A DNA stretch of 64,000 nt from Betaproteobacteria bacterium (GTDB taxonomy: Bacteria > Pseudomonadota > Gammaproteobacteria > Burkholderiales > SG8-39). Of this stretch, positions 16,870 through 26,323 are shown one piece after another; positions within the stretch are counted from its first letter, which is position 1, and every line of letters starts with the position of its first letter. The notes beneath the pieces are model-generated. The model was not told the origin of the DNA and made no database searches. It saw nothing but the letters and a program-made list of their open reading frames with translations. The DNA lies in the NCBI GenBank assembly GCA_016195915.1, contig JACPYS010000063.1, positions 136,388-200,387 on the forward strand, written 5' to 3'. Position numbers and translations under genes: made by a program.

Positions 16870-17571
16870 ATGGTCAGTCATCGAATGGATATCAATAGAC
16901 ACCCTGCGGCTCCGGTCATCGCGATCGACGGCCCCTCGGCCTCGGGCAAAGGCACGGTCGCGAGCCGGGTGGCCGCGGAGTTGGGATTTCATTCTCTGGA
17001 AAGCGGTGCGCTCTATCGGCTGGTGGCCCTGGCCGCGCAACGCAGGAAAATTGCGGAGGACGATGAATCGCAACTGGCCCAAATCGCCGCCACGCTCGAT
17101 GTGTGTTTTCAAGGAGGGGATGTTTATCTTGAAAATCAGCAAGTTGGATCTTTCCTGCGGGAGGAGGAATGCGGCCGGCGCGCCTCGTCGATTGCCAAGT
17201 TGCCGGACGTGCGCGCGGCGCTGCTCGAGCGCCAGCGAGGCTTTCGCATACCGCCCGGGCTGGTGGCTGACGGGCGGGACATGGGGACCGTAGTGTTCCC
17301 GGACGCCGTGCTGAAGGTGTTCCTGACCGCAAGTGTTGCGGCACGGGCACAGCGCCGTTATAAGCAGTTGAAAGAAAAAGGTTTCGATGCTAGTCTTGCC
17401 GCCCTTTCCCGCGACCTCGAGGCGCGCGACGCCCAGGACGCAAATCGCAGCGTAGCGCCGCTCAAGCCGGCGCACGACGCGAAAGAACTGGATTCCACCG
17501 ATCTGTCGATCGAGGAAGTGGTCGCGCGCATCGTTGCGTGGTGGCGGGAACGAGAGGTTACGATCAACTAG
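16870..17571 (+). CDS. cmk: Cytidylate kinase
   Basis: 233 residues. It phosphorylates CMP and dCMP with ATP. P-loop [19 protein letters not shown] (residues 18 onward), substrate-specific insert with [14 protein letters not shown], and the LID/Arg region [14 protein letters not shown]. ATGs at 16870 and 16885 are both possible; neither has a clear ribosome site, and the first is given. It heads the cmk-rpsA-ihfB run. Because 4.7 kb now separates it from aroA, its transcription must come from a promoter inside the island or just upstream; none is convincing in 16769-16869. Confidence 0.95.
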   Translation: MVSHRMDINRHPAAPVIAIDGPSASGKGTVASRVAAELGFHSLESGALYRLVALAAQRRKIAEDDESQLAQIAATLDVCFQGGDVYLENQQVGSFLREEECGRRASSIAKLPDVRAALLERQRGFRIPPGLVADGRDMGTVVFPDAVLKVFLTASVAARAQRRYKQLKEKGFDASLAALSRDLEARDAQDANRSVAPLKPAHDAKELDSTDLSIEEVVARIVAWWREREVTIN

Positions 17572-17720
17572 TATGATTTGAAAAGGAAAAACAGGAGCTT
17601 CGGCTCTCGTATCGGTGGGCCTGCCGCGCTCTGTGCAGCAACGCCCGTATTTTTTGCAACCCAACCCGCTCGTGCCTACCAATCGGCCGGCGGCTGAAAC
17701 AGGTCTTTCACCAAACCAAC
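17572..17720 (+). promoter_or_regulatory. rpsA leader: possible promoter, small hairpin and no Shine-Dalgarno
   Basis: Between cmk and rpsA there are 149 nt. TATGAT at 17572-17577 could be a -10 element, with a poor -35. A UUCG-capped hairpin (GGAGC, TTCG, GCTCT; 17594-17607) exposes a GGA. Directly before the ATG (CACCAAACCAAC) there is no purine-rich ribosome site. E. coli rpsA has its own promoters, a structured leader and no canonical Shine-Dalgarno, and is autoregulated by S1; similar control here is inference. Confidence 0.35.
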
Positions 17721-19454
17721 ATGGCCAGTCTCTCCCCCGCAGTCTCCAACGCTTCTGTCAAAGAATCATTCGCTGCGCTGTTCGAGGAAAGTCTTACCCT
17801 CAAGGAAATGCGCATCGGCGAGGTGATTACCGCCGAAGTCGTGCGCGTCGACCAGAACGTCGTCGTGGTCAACGCCGGGCTCAAGTCCGAGAGTTTCATC
17901 GCGGTGGAGGAATTCCGCAACGACGCGGGTCAGATCGAGGTCAAGGCGGGCGATTTCGTCGCCGTGTCCATCGAGGCGCTCGAAGACGGATTTGGCGAGA
18001 CCCGCCTGTCGCGCGAGAAGGCCAAGCGCCTCGCGGCGTGGCTCGATCTGGAAAAAGCGCTCGACAAGGGCGAGAAGGTCGAGGGGATGATTACCGGGAA
18101 GGTCAAGGGCGGGCTCACCGTGATGGTCAACGGCATTCGCGCTTTCCTGCCCGGTTCGCTCGTGGACCTGCGGCCGGTGAAGGACACCTCGCCGTACGAG
18201 GGCAAGCAGATGGAATTCAAGGTCATCAAGCTCGACCGCAAACGCAATAACGTGGTGGTGTCGCGCCGGGCCGTGCTCGAGGCAACCGCCGGTGCGGAGC
18301 GCGAGGCCCTGCTCTCGACCCTCGCCGAGGGCGCGGTGGTGAAGGGCATCGTCAAGAACATCACCGACTACGGCGCGTTCGTCGACCTGGGCGGCATCGA
18401 CGGGCTGCTGCACATTACCGACCTTGCGTGGCGCCGGGTGAAGCACCCGACCGAGGTGGTGAATGTCGGCGACGAAGTCACCGCCAAGGTGCTCAAGTTC
18501 GATACCGAGAAGAATCGCGTCTCGCTCGGCCTGAAGCAGCTGGGTGAGGATCCGTGGGTCGGCATTTCGCGCCGCTACCCGCAGGGCACGCGCCTGTTCG
18601 GCAAGGTCACCAACCTCACCGACTACGGCGCGTTCGTCGAAGTCGAAGCCGGCATCGAGGGCCTGGTGCACGTTTCCGAAATGGACTGGACCAACAAGAA
18701 CGTGCATCCGTCCAAGGTGGTGCAGGTCGGCGACGAGGTCGAGGTGATGATCCTCGAGATAGACGAGGAGCGGCGCCGCATTTCGCTCGGCATGAAGCAG
18801 TGCATGCCCAATCCCTGGGACGATTTTGCGCGCGAGTTCAAGAAGGGCGATCACGTCAAGGGACAGATCAAGTCGATCACCGATTTCGGCGTATTCATCG
18901 GCCTGCCCGGTGCGATCGACGGCCTGGTGCACCTGTCGGACCTGTCCTGGTCCGCCCAGGGCGAGGAGGCGGTGCGCAATTTCAAGAAGGGCGACGAGAT
19001 CGAGGCGGTGGTGCTCGCCATCGACGTGGAGCGCGAGCGGATTTCGCTCGGCGTCAAGCAACTCGAGGGCGATCCGTTCACCAATTTCATCGCCAGCCAT
19101 GAGAAGAACAGCATGGTCGGCGGCAAGGTCAAGTCGGTCGACGCGAAAGGCGCGGTGATCGAGCTGCACGGCGATGTCGAGGGGTATCTGCGCGCTTCCG
19201 AGTTTTCGCGCGACCGGATCGACGACCTGCGCAACCACCTGAAGGAAGGCGACTCGGTGCAGACTATGGTGATCAACGTCGATCGCAAGAACCGCTCGAT
19301 CAACCTGTCCGTGAAGGCCAAGGACCTCGCTGAAGAGACCGACGCGATGAAGCAGTTGCGCACGGAGAACGCGGCCAGCGCCGCGGGTTCGACCAACCTC
19401 GGCGCGCTGCTGAGGGCGAAGCTCGATACCCGCGACAACGAGCCCAAGCCGTAG
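17721..19454 (+). CDS. rpsA: 30S ribosomal protein S1
   Basis: 577 residues, slightly longer than the E. coli protein (557). It binds mRNA at the 30S subunit and assists initiation on structured or weak sites. Six S1 OB-fold repeats can be followed: two ribosome-binding repeats in about 35-185, then four RNA-binding repeats whose starts are marked by [59 protein letters not shown] and the last near residue 470. The ATG at 17721 fits the usual N-terminus ([11 protein letters not shown]). Confidence 0.97.
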   Translation: MASLSPAVSNASVKESFAALFEESLTLKEMRIGEVITAEVVRVDQNVVVVNAGLKSESFIAVEEFRNDAGQIEVKAGDFVAVSIEALEDGFGETRLSREKAKRLAAWLDLEKALDKGEKVEGMITGKVKGGLTVMVNGIRAFLPGSLVDLRPVKDTSPYEGKQMEFKVIKLDRKRNNVVVSRRAVLEATAGAEREALLSTLAEGAVVKGIVKNITDYGAFVDLGGIDGLLHITDLAWRRVKHPTEVVNVGDEVTAKVLKFDTEKNRVSLGLKQLGEDPWVGISRRYPQGTRLFGKVTNLTDYGAFVEVEAGIEGLVHVSEMDWTNKNVHPSKVVQVGDEVEVMILEIDEERRRISLGMKQCMPNPWDDFAREFKKGDHVKGQIKSITDFGVFIGLPGAIDGLVHLSDLSWSAQGEEAVRNFKKGDEIEAVVLAIDVERERISLGVKQLEGDPFTNFIASHEKNSMVGGKVKSVDAKGAVIELHGDVEGYLRASEFSRDRIDDLRNHLKEGDSVQTMVINVDRKNRSINLSVKAKDLAEETDAMKQLRTENAASAAGSTNLGALLRAKLDTRDNEPKP

Positions 19455-19503
19455 CGGTACTTCTCCTCTGGCAGAATGCGATGGTTGAGGGACAAGGCCG
19501 GCC

Positions 19504-19809
19504 ATGACGAAATCCGAACTGATCGCGCGTCTCGCCCAGCGCTATCCGCAGCTGGTCGCCAAGGACGCCGAGTACGCGGTGAAGATGATCCTCGATGCGA
19601 TGACGCACAGCCTGCTGAGCGGGCACCGCATCGAGATCCGCGGCTTTGGCAGCTTCGGCCTGAACTACCGGCCGCCGCGTGTCGGGCGCAATCCGAAATC
19701 GGGCGAGAAGGTGCTGGTGCCGGAGAAACACGTGCCGCATTTCAAGGCCGGCAAGGAGTTGCGCGAGCGCGTCGACGGCACGGACGACGCGGGCAAGCCC
19801 TCCTCCTGA
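19504..19809 (+). CDS. ihfB: Integration host factor subunit beta
   Basis: 101 residues. A DNA-bending histone-like protein that pairs with Ihf[13 protein letters not shown] start, [12 protein letters not shown], and the DNA-intercalating arm [15 protein letters not shown] are diagnostic of the beta subunit. It lies 49 nt behind rpsA, the standard rpsA-ihfB arrangement of Beta- and Gammaproteobacteria. The C-terminal [11 protein letters not shown] extension is a little longer than in E. coli. Confidence 0.97.
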   Translation: MTKSELIARLAQRYPQLVAKDAEYAVKMILDAMTHSLLSGHRIEIRGFGSFGLNYRPPRVGRNPKSGEKVLVPEKHVPHFKAGKELRERVDGTDDAGKPSS

Positions 19810-19874
19810 CACCGCCCGGCGCGCACCGGGTCCTGCGCCCGGCGCGTTGTCGAATCCGACGACCGGGACTCCAC

Positions 19875-20141
19875 ATGCGCGCGATTACCTGGGCGTTTCG
19901 CATTGTCATCTTCCTGTTGCTGCTTGCGTTCGCCGTCAAGAACACGGAACCGGTGGCGCTGCGGTTTTTTTTCAACCTGGAGTGGAAGGCGCCCCTGGTG
20001 GCGTTGATGCTCCTGTTCTTCGCCGCCGGCGCGGCGCTCGGTGTGGCGGCCATGCTGGGAGCCTGGTTGCGGCAGCGGCGTGAACTTCAGCGCCTGCGCA
20101 GCGTGCCGGCGCAGGCTGCGCCCCCGCCGGCGGACGCTTGA
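19875..20141 (+). CDS. lapA: LapA-domain inner-membrane protein
   Basis: 88 residues from the ATG at 19875. Two membrane segments (about 6-22 and 40-62) flank the conserved NTEPVALRFFF loop, followed by a short basic cytoplasmic tail (RQRRELQRLR). This is the LapA (DUF1049) layout. In enterobacteria it works with LapB in controlling lipopolysaccharide synthesis through LpxC turnover. Its stop is 5 nt before the preferred lapB start. Confidence 0.88.
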   Translation: MRAITWAFRIVIFLLLLAFAVKNTEPVALRFFFNLEWKAPLVALMLLFFAAGAALGVAAMLGAWLRQRRELQRLRSVPAQAAPPPADA

Positions 20142-20146
20142 GCGCG

Positions 20147-21325
20147 ATGGAGTTCGAATACTGGTGGCTGCTCGGTTTTCCGATTTTCTTCGGGCTCGGG
20201 TGGCTTGCCGCGCGCATCGACATCCAGCATCTGCTGCGCGACTCGCGCGCGCTGCCGCGTTCCTATTTCAAGGGCTTGAATTTCCTCCTCAACGAACAGC
20301 CCGACAAGGCCATCGAGGCATTCATCGAGGTTGTGAAGGTCGATCCCGAGACGATCGACCTGCATTTCACCCTCGGCAGCCTGTTCCGCCGCCGCGGCGA
20401 GTACGACCGCGCGATCCGCATGCACCAGAACCTGCTCGAGCGCGCCGACCTGAAGGCCGAGCAGCGCCGGGCGGCGCTGTTTGCGGTGGGTCTGGACTAC
20501 CTCAAGGCCGGCATCCTCGACCGTGCGGAAGAGACGTTCACGCGGCTGCTCGACAGCCCGCAGGCCGCGGAGGCACGCGTCCACCTGCTCGAGATTTACC
20601 AGCAGGAGAAGGACTGGCCGCGCGCGATTGCGATGGCCGGGCGCATCGCGGCCGACACGGGCGAGGGGCGCGGACGGGAAATTGCGCAATTCCACTGCGA
20701 ATTGGCGACCGGCGACGTGACCCATACGCGGCCCGACAACGCTCGCGCGAACCTCGAGGCAGCTCTGGCCGCGAATCGGAAGTCGGTGCGCGCCAGCATC
20801 CAGCTGGGCGACCTGGAGCGTTCGACCGGCAATACGGACGCCGCGATCGAGGCGTGGCAGCGCGTCGAGTCGCAAAGTCCGGCCTATCTGGCGCTGGTGG
20901 CGCAACGGCTGATCGAAGCGCACCGGGACCTCGGCCGGCTGGAGGATGGATTGACGCTGATCGCCGGCTACCTGGAGCGCTATCCCTCGCTCGACCTGCT
21001 CGACACGGTGTTCCAGCACACGCTCGATGCGAAGGGGGCGGAAGCGGCCTACACGCTGGTGCGCAACGAACTGCGCCGCAATCCCACGCTGCTCGGGCTG
21101 GACCGCTTGCTCGAGGCGCAGATCGTAGCGGCGAGCTCGCCGGAGCGCAGACGCGACCTGGAACTGGTGCGCAACCTGGTGCACGGGCACACGCAACGCC
21201 TTGCGCGTTACCGCTGCGAGACCTGCGGTTTCAAGGCCCGCCAGTTTCACTGGCATTGCCCCGGTTGCGGCGGGTGGGAGAGCTATCCGCCGCGCCGTTC
21301 CGAGGAATTCGACCTCACGCCCTGA
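20147..21325 (+). CDS. lapB: Lipopolysaccharide assembly protein B (TPR protein)
   Basis: 392 residues from the ATG at 20147; a TTG at 20138 overlapping the lapA stop is also possible. N-terminal membrane anchor EYWWLLGFPIFFGLGWLAAR, followed by TPR helices (about 45-340), and a C-terminal rubredoxin-like zinc knuckle with CETCGF and CPGCGGW (Cys pairs near residues 360 and 375). In E. coli LapB/YciM recruits FtsH to degrade LpxC. Context with heptose genes downstream agrees with an envelope role. Confidence 0.92.
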   Translation: MEFEYWWLLGFPIFFGLGWLAARIDIQHLLRDSRALPRSYFKGLNFLLNEQPDKAIEAFIEVVKVDPETIDLHFTLGSLFRRRGEYDRAIRMHQNLLERADLKAEQRRAALFAVGLDYLKAGILDRAEETFTRLLDSPQAAEARVHLLEIYQQEKDWPRAIAMAGRIAADTGEGRGREIAQFHCELATGDVTHTRPDNARANLEAALAANRKSVRASIQLGDLERSTGNTDAAIEAWQRVESQSPAYLALVAQRLIEAHRDLGRLEDGLTLIAGYLERYPSLDLLDTVFQHTLDAKGAEAAYTLVRNELRRNPTLLGLDRLLEAQIVAASSPERRRDLELVRNLVHGHTQRLARYRCETCGFKARQFHWHCPGCGGWESYPPRRSEEFDLTP

Positions 21326-21356
21326 GGCGTGTGGAATGAACATTGGGATATAGAGC

Positions 21357-22682
21357 GTGAACATTACAGTCGTTGGTACCGGTTACGTCGGGCTGGTGAC
21401 GGGTGCGTGCCTCGCGGACACCGGCAATCACGTGTTCTGCCTGGACGTGGATGCGGCCAAGATTGCGAAACTCAACGCGGGCGGATTACCGATCTTCGAA
21501 CCCGGACTGGATGCCGTGGTTGCGCGCAACCGCGCCGCCGGGCGCCTCGTCTTCTCCACCGACGTCGAGGCCGGCGTGGCGCACGGCGTGCTCCAGTTCA
21601 TCGCGGTGGGCACGCCGCCCGGCGAGGACGGCTCGGCGGACCTTTCCCACGTGCTTGCCGCGGCGCGTTCGATCGGGCGGAACATGGGCGATTATCGGGT
21701 GGTGGTCAACAAGTCGACGGTGCCGGTAGGTACCGCCGACGAAGTGCGCGCGGCGCTGGGCGAGGAGCTTGCCAACCGCAACCTGAGGATCGGTTACAGC
21801 GTCGTGTCCAATCCCGAGTTCCTCAAGGAAGGCGCGGCGATCGAGGATTTCATGCGCCCCGATCGCATCGTGATAGGCAGCGATGACGAGCACGCGAGCG
21901 CGTTGCTGCGGCAGTTGTACGCGCCGTTCCAGCGCAACCACGAGCGGATCCTGCACATGAGCGTGCGCTCCGCGGAACTGACCAAGTACGCCGCCAATGC
22001 GATGCTCGCCACGCGTATTTCGTTCATGAACGACCTGGCGATGCTTGCCGAGCGCCTCGGCGCGGACATCGAGGAAGTGCGCCGCGGCATCGGCTCGGAC
22101 CCCCGCATCGGGTTTCACTTCCTGTATCCGGGCGCCGGGTTTGGCGGTTCGTGCTTTCCGAAGGACGTGAAGGCGCTGCAGCGCACCGCCGAGAGCTCGG
22201 GCCGGCCGCTCAGGGTGCTCGCGGCAGTCGAACAGGTGAACGAGGCGCAGAAGCACGTGCTGGGGGAGAAAGTTCGTGCGCGCTTCGGGGAGGACCTCCA
22301 GGGCCGGCGCTTCGCGGTCTGGGGCCTGGCTTTCAAGCCGAATACCGACGACATGCGGGAGGCCGCGAGCCGCACGCTGATCGAAGACCTGCTCGCTGCC
22401 GGCGCGGCGGTGCGCGCGTTCGACCCGGTGGCAGGCGAAGAGGCGCGCCGGCTGTATGCGGGCGAGAAACGCGTCGAGATCGTGAATTCCGCGCAGGCGG
22501 CGCTGGCAGGCGCGGAGGCCCTCGTGATCGTGACCGAATGGCTGGAGTTTCGCAGCCCCGACTTCGCCGCCATCAAGCGCGAACTCGGGACCGCTGCGAT
22601 TTTCGACGGACGCAATCTGTATGATCCCGCCACGTTGAAGGAGATGGGCTTCGAATATTTTCCGATCGGCAGGCGGACATGA
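21357..22682 (+). CDS. ugd: UDP-glucose 6-dehydrogenase
   Basis: 441 residues, GTG start. It oxidises UDP-glucose to UDP-glucuronate with two NAD. Rossmann [17 protein letters not shown] at the N-terminus; catalytic Cys266 in [36 protein letters not shown] with the conserved Lys. It lies between lapB and the heptose genes and overlaps the hldE kinase start by 4 nt (ATGA), suggesting supply of uronic acid for envelope polysaccharide or lipid A modification. Confidence 0.95.
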   Translation: MNITVVGTGYVGLVTGACLADTGNHVFCLDVDAAKIAKLNAGGLPIFEPGLDAVVARNRAAGRLVFSTDVEAGVAHGVLQFIAVGTPPGEDGSADLSHVLAAARSIGRNMGDYRVVVNKSTVPVGTADEVRAALGEELANRNLRIGYSVVSNPEFLKEGAAIEDFMRPDRIVIGSDDEHASALLRQLYAPFQRNHERILHMSVRSAELTKYAANAMLATRISFMNDLAMLAERLGADIEEVRRGIGSDPRIGFHFLYPGAGFGGSCFPKDVKALQRTAESSGRPLRVLAAVEQVNEAQKHVLGEKVRARFGEDLQGRRFAVWGLAFKPNTDDMREAASRTLIEDLLAAGAAVRAFDPVAGEEARRLYAGEKRVEIVNSAQAALAGAEALVIVTEWLEFRSPDFAAIKRELGTAAIFDGRNLYDPATLKEMGFEYFPIGRRT

Positions 22683-23602
22683 AAGCCCCGGATACGGAAA
22701 AGGCGCGGGTGCTGGTGGTGGGTGATGTGATGCTCGACCGCTACTGGTTCGGCGAGGTCGAGCGCATTTCCCCGGAGGCGCCGGTGCCGGTGGTGCTGAT
22801 CAGGAGCGAGGAGGCGCGCCCCGGGGGCGCCGCAAACGTCGCACGCAACTGCGCTGCGCTCGGTGCGAAGACGCAGCTGCTGTCGGTGGTGGGGGACGAT
22901 CCGGACGGCAAGCTGCTCAGGAGGATTTCGGCGGTCGAAGGCGTGCGGGTCAATTTTCATACCGACCCTTCGGTCAGGACGACGCAGAAGCTGCGCGTCA
23001 TGGGGCGCATGCAGCAGCTCATCCGGATCGACTTCGAGACGCCGCCTTCGCGCGAGGTGCTCGCTTCCAAGCTGGCCGATTTCAGGGCATCGCTGCCTTC
23101 GTGCGACGTGGTGATCCTCTCGGACTACGGCAAGGGAGGTCTTACGCACATCTCGCGCATGATCCGACTTGCGCGGGAGGCCGGGAAAAAGGTGCTGGTG
23201 GACCCGAAGGGCGACGATTGGTCGCGCTACAGGGGCGCCAATATCATCACGCCGAACCGCAACGAGCTGCGTGACGTGGTCGGGACATGGAAGTCCGAGG
23301 CCGACATGGCGCGCCGCGTCCGGCGCTTGCGCAGGGGGCTCAAGTGCGAAGCGCTGCTGGTCACGCTCGGCGGCGACGGCATGACCCTGTACACCGAGGG
23401 CAAGGCGATGCATGTCCCGGCAGAGGTGCGGGAAGTGTACGATGTGAGCGGTGCGGGCGACACCGTGATTGCGACGCTCGGATCGATGCTCGCGGCCGGG
23501 GTGCGGCTCGAGCAGGCGGTGCGCATCGCGAACCGCGCGGGCGGGATCAAGGTCACCAAACTCGGAACCGCAGTGGTCAGCAAGAAAGAACTGTTCGGAT
23601 AG
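22679..23602 (+). CDS. hldE: D-glycero-beta-D-manno-heptose-7-phosphate kinase
   Basis: 307 residues, only the PfkB/ribokinase half of the bifunctional E. coli HldE; the cytidylyltransferase half is not in this window. [25 protein letters not shown] at the start (given here in part), GGAANVARN, and the active-site [17 protein letters not shown] near residue 256. It makes heptose-1,7-bisphosphate for ADP-heptose. Translationally coupled to ugd and 3 nt before hldD. It could equally be named rfaE1 or hldA. Confidence 0.93.
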   Translation: MKAPDTEKARVLVVGDVMLDRYWFGEVERISPEAPVPVVLIRSEEARPGGAANVARNCAALGAKTQLLSVVGDDPDGKLLRRISAVEGVRVNFHTDPSVRTTQKLRVMGRMQQLIRIDFETPPSREVLASKLADFRASLPSCDVVILSDYGKGGLTHISRMIRLAREAGKKVLVDPKGDDWSRYRGANIITPNRNELRDVVGTWKSEADMARRVRRLRRGLKCEALLVTLGGDGMTLYTEGKAMHVPAEVREVYDVSGAGDTVIATLGSMLAAGVRLEQAVRIANRAGGIKVTKLGTAVVSKKELFG

Positions 23603-23605
23603 TCC

Positions 23606-24607
23606 ATGTATACCGTCGTTACCGGCGCCGCCGGATTCATCGGATCACGGCTGATCGCCGGGCTCAACCGCGCGGGGATTCGCGAGATTCTCGCGGTCGA
23701 CAACCTCGAAAACTCGGAGAAGTTCCGCAACCTCGTCGATTGCGAGTTCGAGGACTACCTCGACAAGCGCGATTTTCTCGCGCGCCTTCGCGCGCAGGAG
23801 TTCGATGAGGTCGTCGATGCCGTGCTCCACCAGGGCGCCTGCTCCGACACGATGCAGACGGACGGGCGTTACATGATGGACAACAACTACGAATACTCGA
23901 AGACGCTGCTCGAGTGGTGCCAGCTCGAGGAGGTTCCCCTGCTGTACGCGTCCTCCGCGGCGGTGTACGGCGGGGGCAGCGTATTCCGCGAGGAGCGGCG
24001 CCATGAATCCCCGCTCAACATCTACGGCTATTCGAAGTTCCTGTTCGACCAGCTGGTGCGCTCGCGGCTCCCCTCGCTCTCGGCGCAGGTGGCGGGTTTC
24101 CGCTATTTCAACGTCTACGGGCCCAATGAAAGCCACAAGGGCCGCATGGCTTCGGTCGCCTTCCACGCCGCGCGTCAGTTCCTCGACACCGGCAAGGTGA
24201 AGCTGTTCGAAGGCAGCGGCGGTTACGCGGCGGGAGAACAGTTACGCGACTTCGTGTACGTCGACGACATCGTGCGCGTGAATCTGCACTTCCTGGAACG
24301 ACGCGAACTTTCGGGCATCTACAACTGCGGCACGGGACGGGCGCAGAGCTTCAACGACGTCGCGCGGACCGTGGTGAACGGGGTGCGCGCGTCGCGCGGC
24401 GAGCCGCCCCTCTCGCTCGGGGAACTGGTTGCGCAGGGCGCCGTCGAATACATCGCCTTTCCAGCGGCGCTCGCCGGCAAATACCAGAGCTACACTCAGG
24501 CCGACCTCGGGCTGCTTCGTGAGGCGGGCTATGCGGGCGATTTCCGCAGCGTCGAGGAAGGGGTGGGGCAGTACGTGAAGTTGCTGCTCGACGAGCGAGG
24601 GGCGTAA
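23606..24607 (+). CDS. hldD: ADP-glyceromanno-heptose 6-epimerase
   Basis: 333 residues. The last step to ADP-L-glycero-D-manno-heptose for the LPS inner core. An extended short-chain dehydrogenase with NADP motif [25 protein letters not shown] and the catalytic [12 protein letters not shown] (YxxxK). [11 protein letters not shown] is the substrate-domain signature. Its TAA shares a base with the cysM ATG. Confidence 0.96.
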   Translation: MYTVVTGAAGFIGSRLIAGLNRAGIREILAVDNLENSEKFRNLVDCEFEDYLDKRDFLARLRAQEFDEVVDAVLHQGACSDTMQTDGRYMMDNNYEYSKTLLEWCQLEEVPLLYASSAAVYGGGSVFREERRHESPLNIYGYSKFLFDQLVRSRLPSLSAQVAGFRYFNVYGPNESHKGRMASVAFHAARQFLDTGKVKLFEGSGGYAAGEQLRDFVYVDDIVRVNLHFLERRELSGIYNCGTGRAQSFNDVARTVVNGVRASRGEPPLSLGELVAQGAVEYIAFPAALAGKYQSYTQADLGLLREAGYAGDFRSVEEGVGQYVKLLLDERGA

Positions 24608-25512
24608 TGGCGAAATACCGCAGCATCGAGGATTTCATCGGTGAAACGCCGCTGGTGCAGTTGCAGCGGCTGCCCGGTGCGGAAAACGACAAGCGTCACA
24701 ACGTCATCCTGGCCAAGCTCGAAGGCAACAACCCGGCGGGCTCGGTGAAGGACCGGCCGGCGCTCGCGATGATCGTGGGCGCCGAGAAGCGCGGCGCGAT
24801 CAGGCCCGGCGACACGCTGATCGAAGCCACCAGCGGCAATACCGGCATCGGTCTTGCGATGGCGGCCGCGCTGCGAGGGTACCGCATGGTGCTGATCATG
24901 CCCGAGCACCTCTCGGTGGAGCGTCGCCAGACGATGCGCGCGTTCGGCGCCGAGATCGTGCTGACGCCGAAATCCGGCGGCATGGAGGCCGCGCGCGACC
25001 TGGCCGACCGGATGGTGGCCGACAGAAAGGGCGTGATGCTCGACCAGTTCGCCAACCCCGACAACCCGGTTTGCCATTACGAGGGCACCGGCCCGGAGAT
25101 CTGGCGCGACACCCACGGTGAGGTCACGCACTTCGTCTCCAGCATGGGCACCACGGGCACCATCATGGGAGTGTCGCGTTTCCTGAAGGAGAAGAACGCG
25201 AACGTGCAGATCGTCGGTTGCCAGCCCACCGAAGGTTCGCAGATTCCCGGCATCCGCAAATGGCCGGAAGCCTACCTGCCGAAGATCTTCGAAAAACCGC
25301 GCGTCGACAGCATGATCTACGTGAGCCAGGCCAACGCCGAGGAAACGGCGCGCCGCCTGGCCCGCGAAGAGGGCATCTTCGCCGGCATTTCGGCCGGCGG
25401 CGCGGTCTGGGCAGCACTGCAGGTGGGCTCTCAGTCCAGCAACGCGACCATCGTCACTATCATTCCGGACCGCGGCGACCGCTATCTTTCCACCGGAGTA
25501 TTTCCGGATTGA
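24607..25512 (+). CDS. cysM: Cysteine synthase B
   Basis: 301 residues. PLP-dependent synthesis of cysteine from O-acetylserine with sulfide or thiosulfate. The PLP lysine is Lys48 in EGNNPAGSVKDRPAL; TSGNTGIGLAMAAALRGY and SSMGTTGTIMGVSRFLKE are phosphate-binding and substrate loops. The NNPAGSVKDRPA form and length identify CysM rather than CysK. It starts within the hldD stop codon. Confidence 0.95.
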   Translation: MAKYRSIEDFIGETPLVQLQRLPGAENDKRHNVILAKLEGNNPAGSVKDRPALAMIVGAEKRGAIRPGDTLIEATSGNTGIGLAMAAALRGYRMVLIMPEHLSVERRQTMRAFGAEIVLTPKSGGMEAARDLADRMVADRKGVMLDQFANPDNPVCHYEGTGPEIWRDTHGEVTHFVSSMGTTGTIMGVSRFLKEKNANVQIVGCQPTEGSQIPGIRKWPEAYLPKIFEKPRVDSMIYVSQANAEETARRLAREEGIFAGISAGGAVWAALQVGSQSSNATIVTIIPDRGDRYLSTGVFPD

Positions 25513-25519
25513 TCCCGAT

Positions 25520-26323
25520 TTGACCCCGATCCTCGCGTTCGACATCGAAACGGTTCCGGACGCCGCCGGGATCCGGCGGCTGTACGCGCTGCCCGCGGAA
25601 CTGCCTGATCGCTAGGTCGTGGATCTGGCGTTGCAGAAGCGCCGGGTGCAGACGGGCCACGATTTCCTCGCGCCGCACCTGCACCGGGTGGTGGTCATCT
25701 CGTGCGTGCTGCGCGATGCCGACGGACTGAAGATTTTTTCCATCGGCGAACCGGAGCGCGACGAGCGCGCCGCGATCCAGAAATTCTACGACGGCATCGA
25801 GAAGTACACGCCGCAACTGGTTTCCTGGAACGGCGGCGGCTTCGACCTGCCGGTGCTCAACTACCGCGCGCTCGTCGCGGGCGTCGCCGCGCCGCGCTTC
25901 TGGGAGCAGGGCGACGAGGACCGCGACTTCCGCTACAACAACTACGTGAGCCGCTACCATCACCGGCACCTCGACCTGATGGATGTGCTGGCGATGTACC
26001 AGCCGCGCAACAACGCGCCGCTCGATGACGTGGCCCGGCTGGCGGGCCTGCCGGGCAAGATCGGCGTCGGAGGCGCGGCCGTGTGGTCGTCCTACCAGGA
26101 CGGGAAAATTGCCGAAATCCGCAATTATTGCGAAGCCGACGCGCTGAATACCTATCTGCTGTACCTGCACTACCAGCGCCTGCGCGGCGCCTACACCGCC
26201 GAGCACCTCGCGCGGGAAACGAAGCTGGTTCGCGACACGATCGAGCGCTCGGGGAAGGAGCCGGCAGCGGCGCACTGGCGCGAATTCCTCGCGCACTGGC
26301 TGGACAAGCCTCCCACTCCGTGA
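25520..26323 (+). pseudogene. 3'-5' exonuclease (DnaQ-like, PF10108 type) interrupted by an amber codon
   Basis: From a TTG at 25520 the frame reads TPILAFDIETVPDAAGIRRL, containing exonuclease motif I (FDIET), then meets TAG at 25613-25615 in LPDR*VVDLALQKRR. The rest (from a GTG at 25619, 234 residues) has motif II (WNGGGFDLPVLNYRAL) and motif III (YCEADALNTYLLYLHY). Family members are about 260 residues without a break, usually with Glu at the stop position, so GAG to TAG is the simplest explanation. A product reinitiated after the stop would lack the metal-binding Asp/Glu of motif I. The 3' end overlaps rlmD by 4 nt (GTGA). Confidence 0.8.

Noticed and set aside
17766-19505. A 579-codon open frame on the minus strand, antisense to rpsA.
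   Set aside because: Long antisense frames follow from high GC at third positions; it has no recognisable domain, no ribosome site and lies entirely over a conserved ribosomal gene.
12367-25615. Two single TAG codons (12367 and 25613) inside otherwise good frames suggested amber suppression or stop-codon recoding.
   Set aside because: Intact genes here (serA, rpsA, hldE) end in TAG at their normal C-terminus, so TAG is an ordinary stop. Independent point mutations or sequencing errors are simpler.
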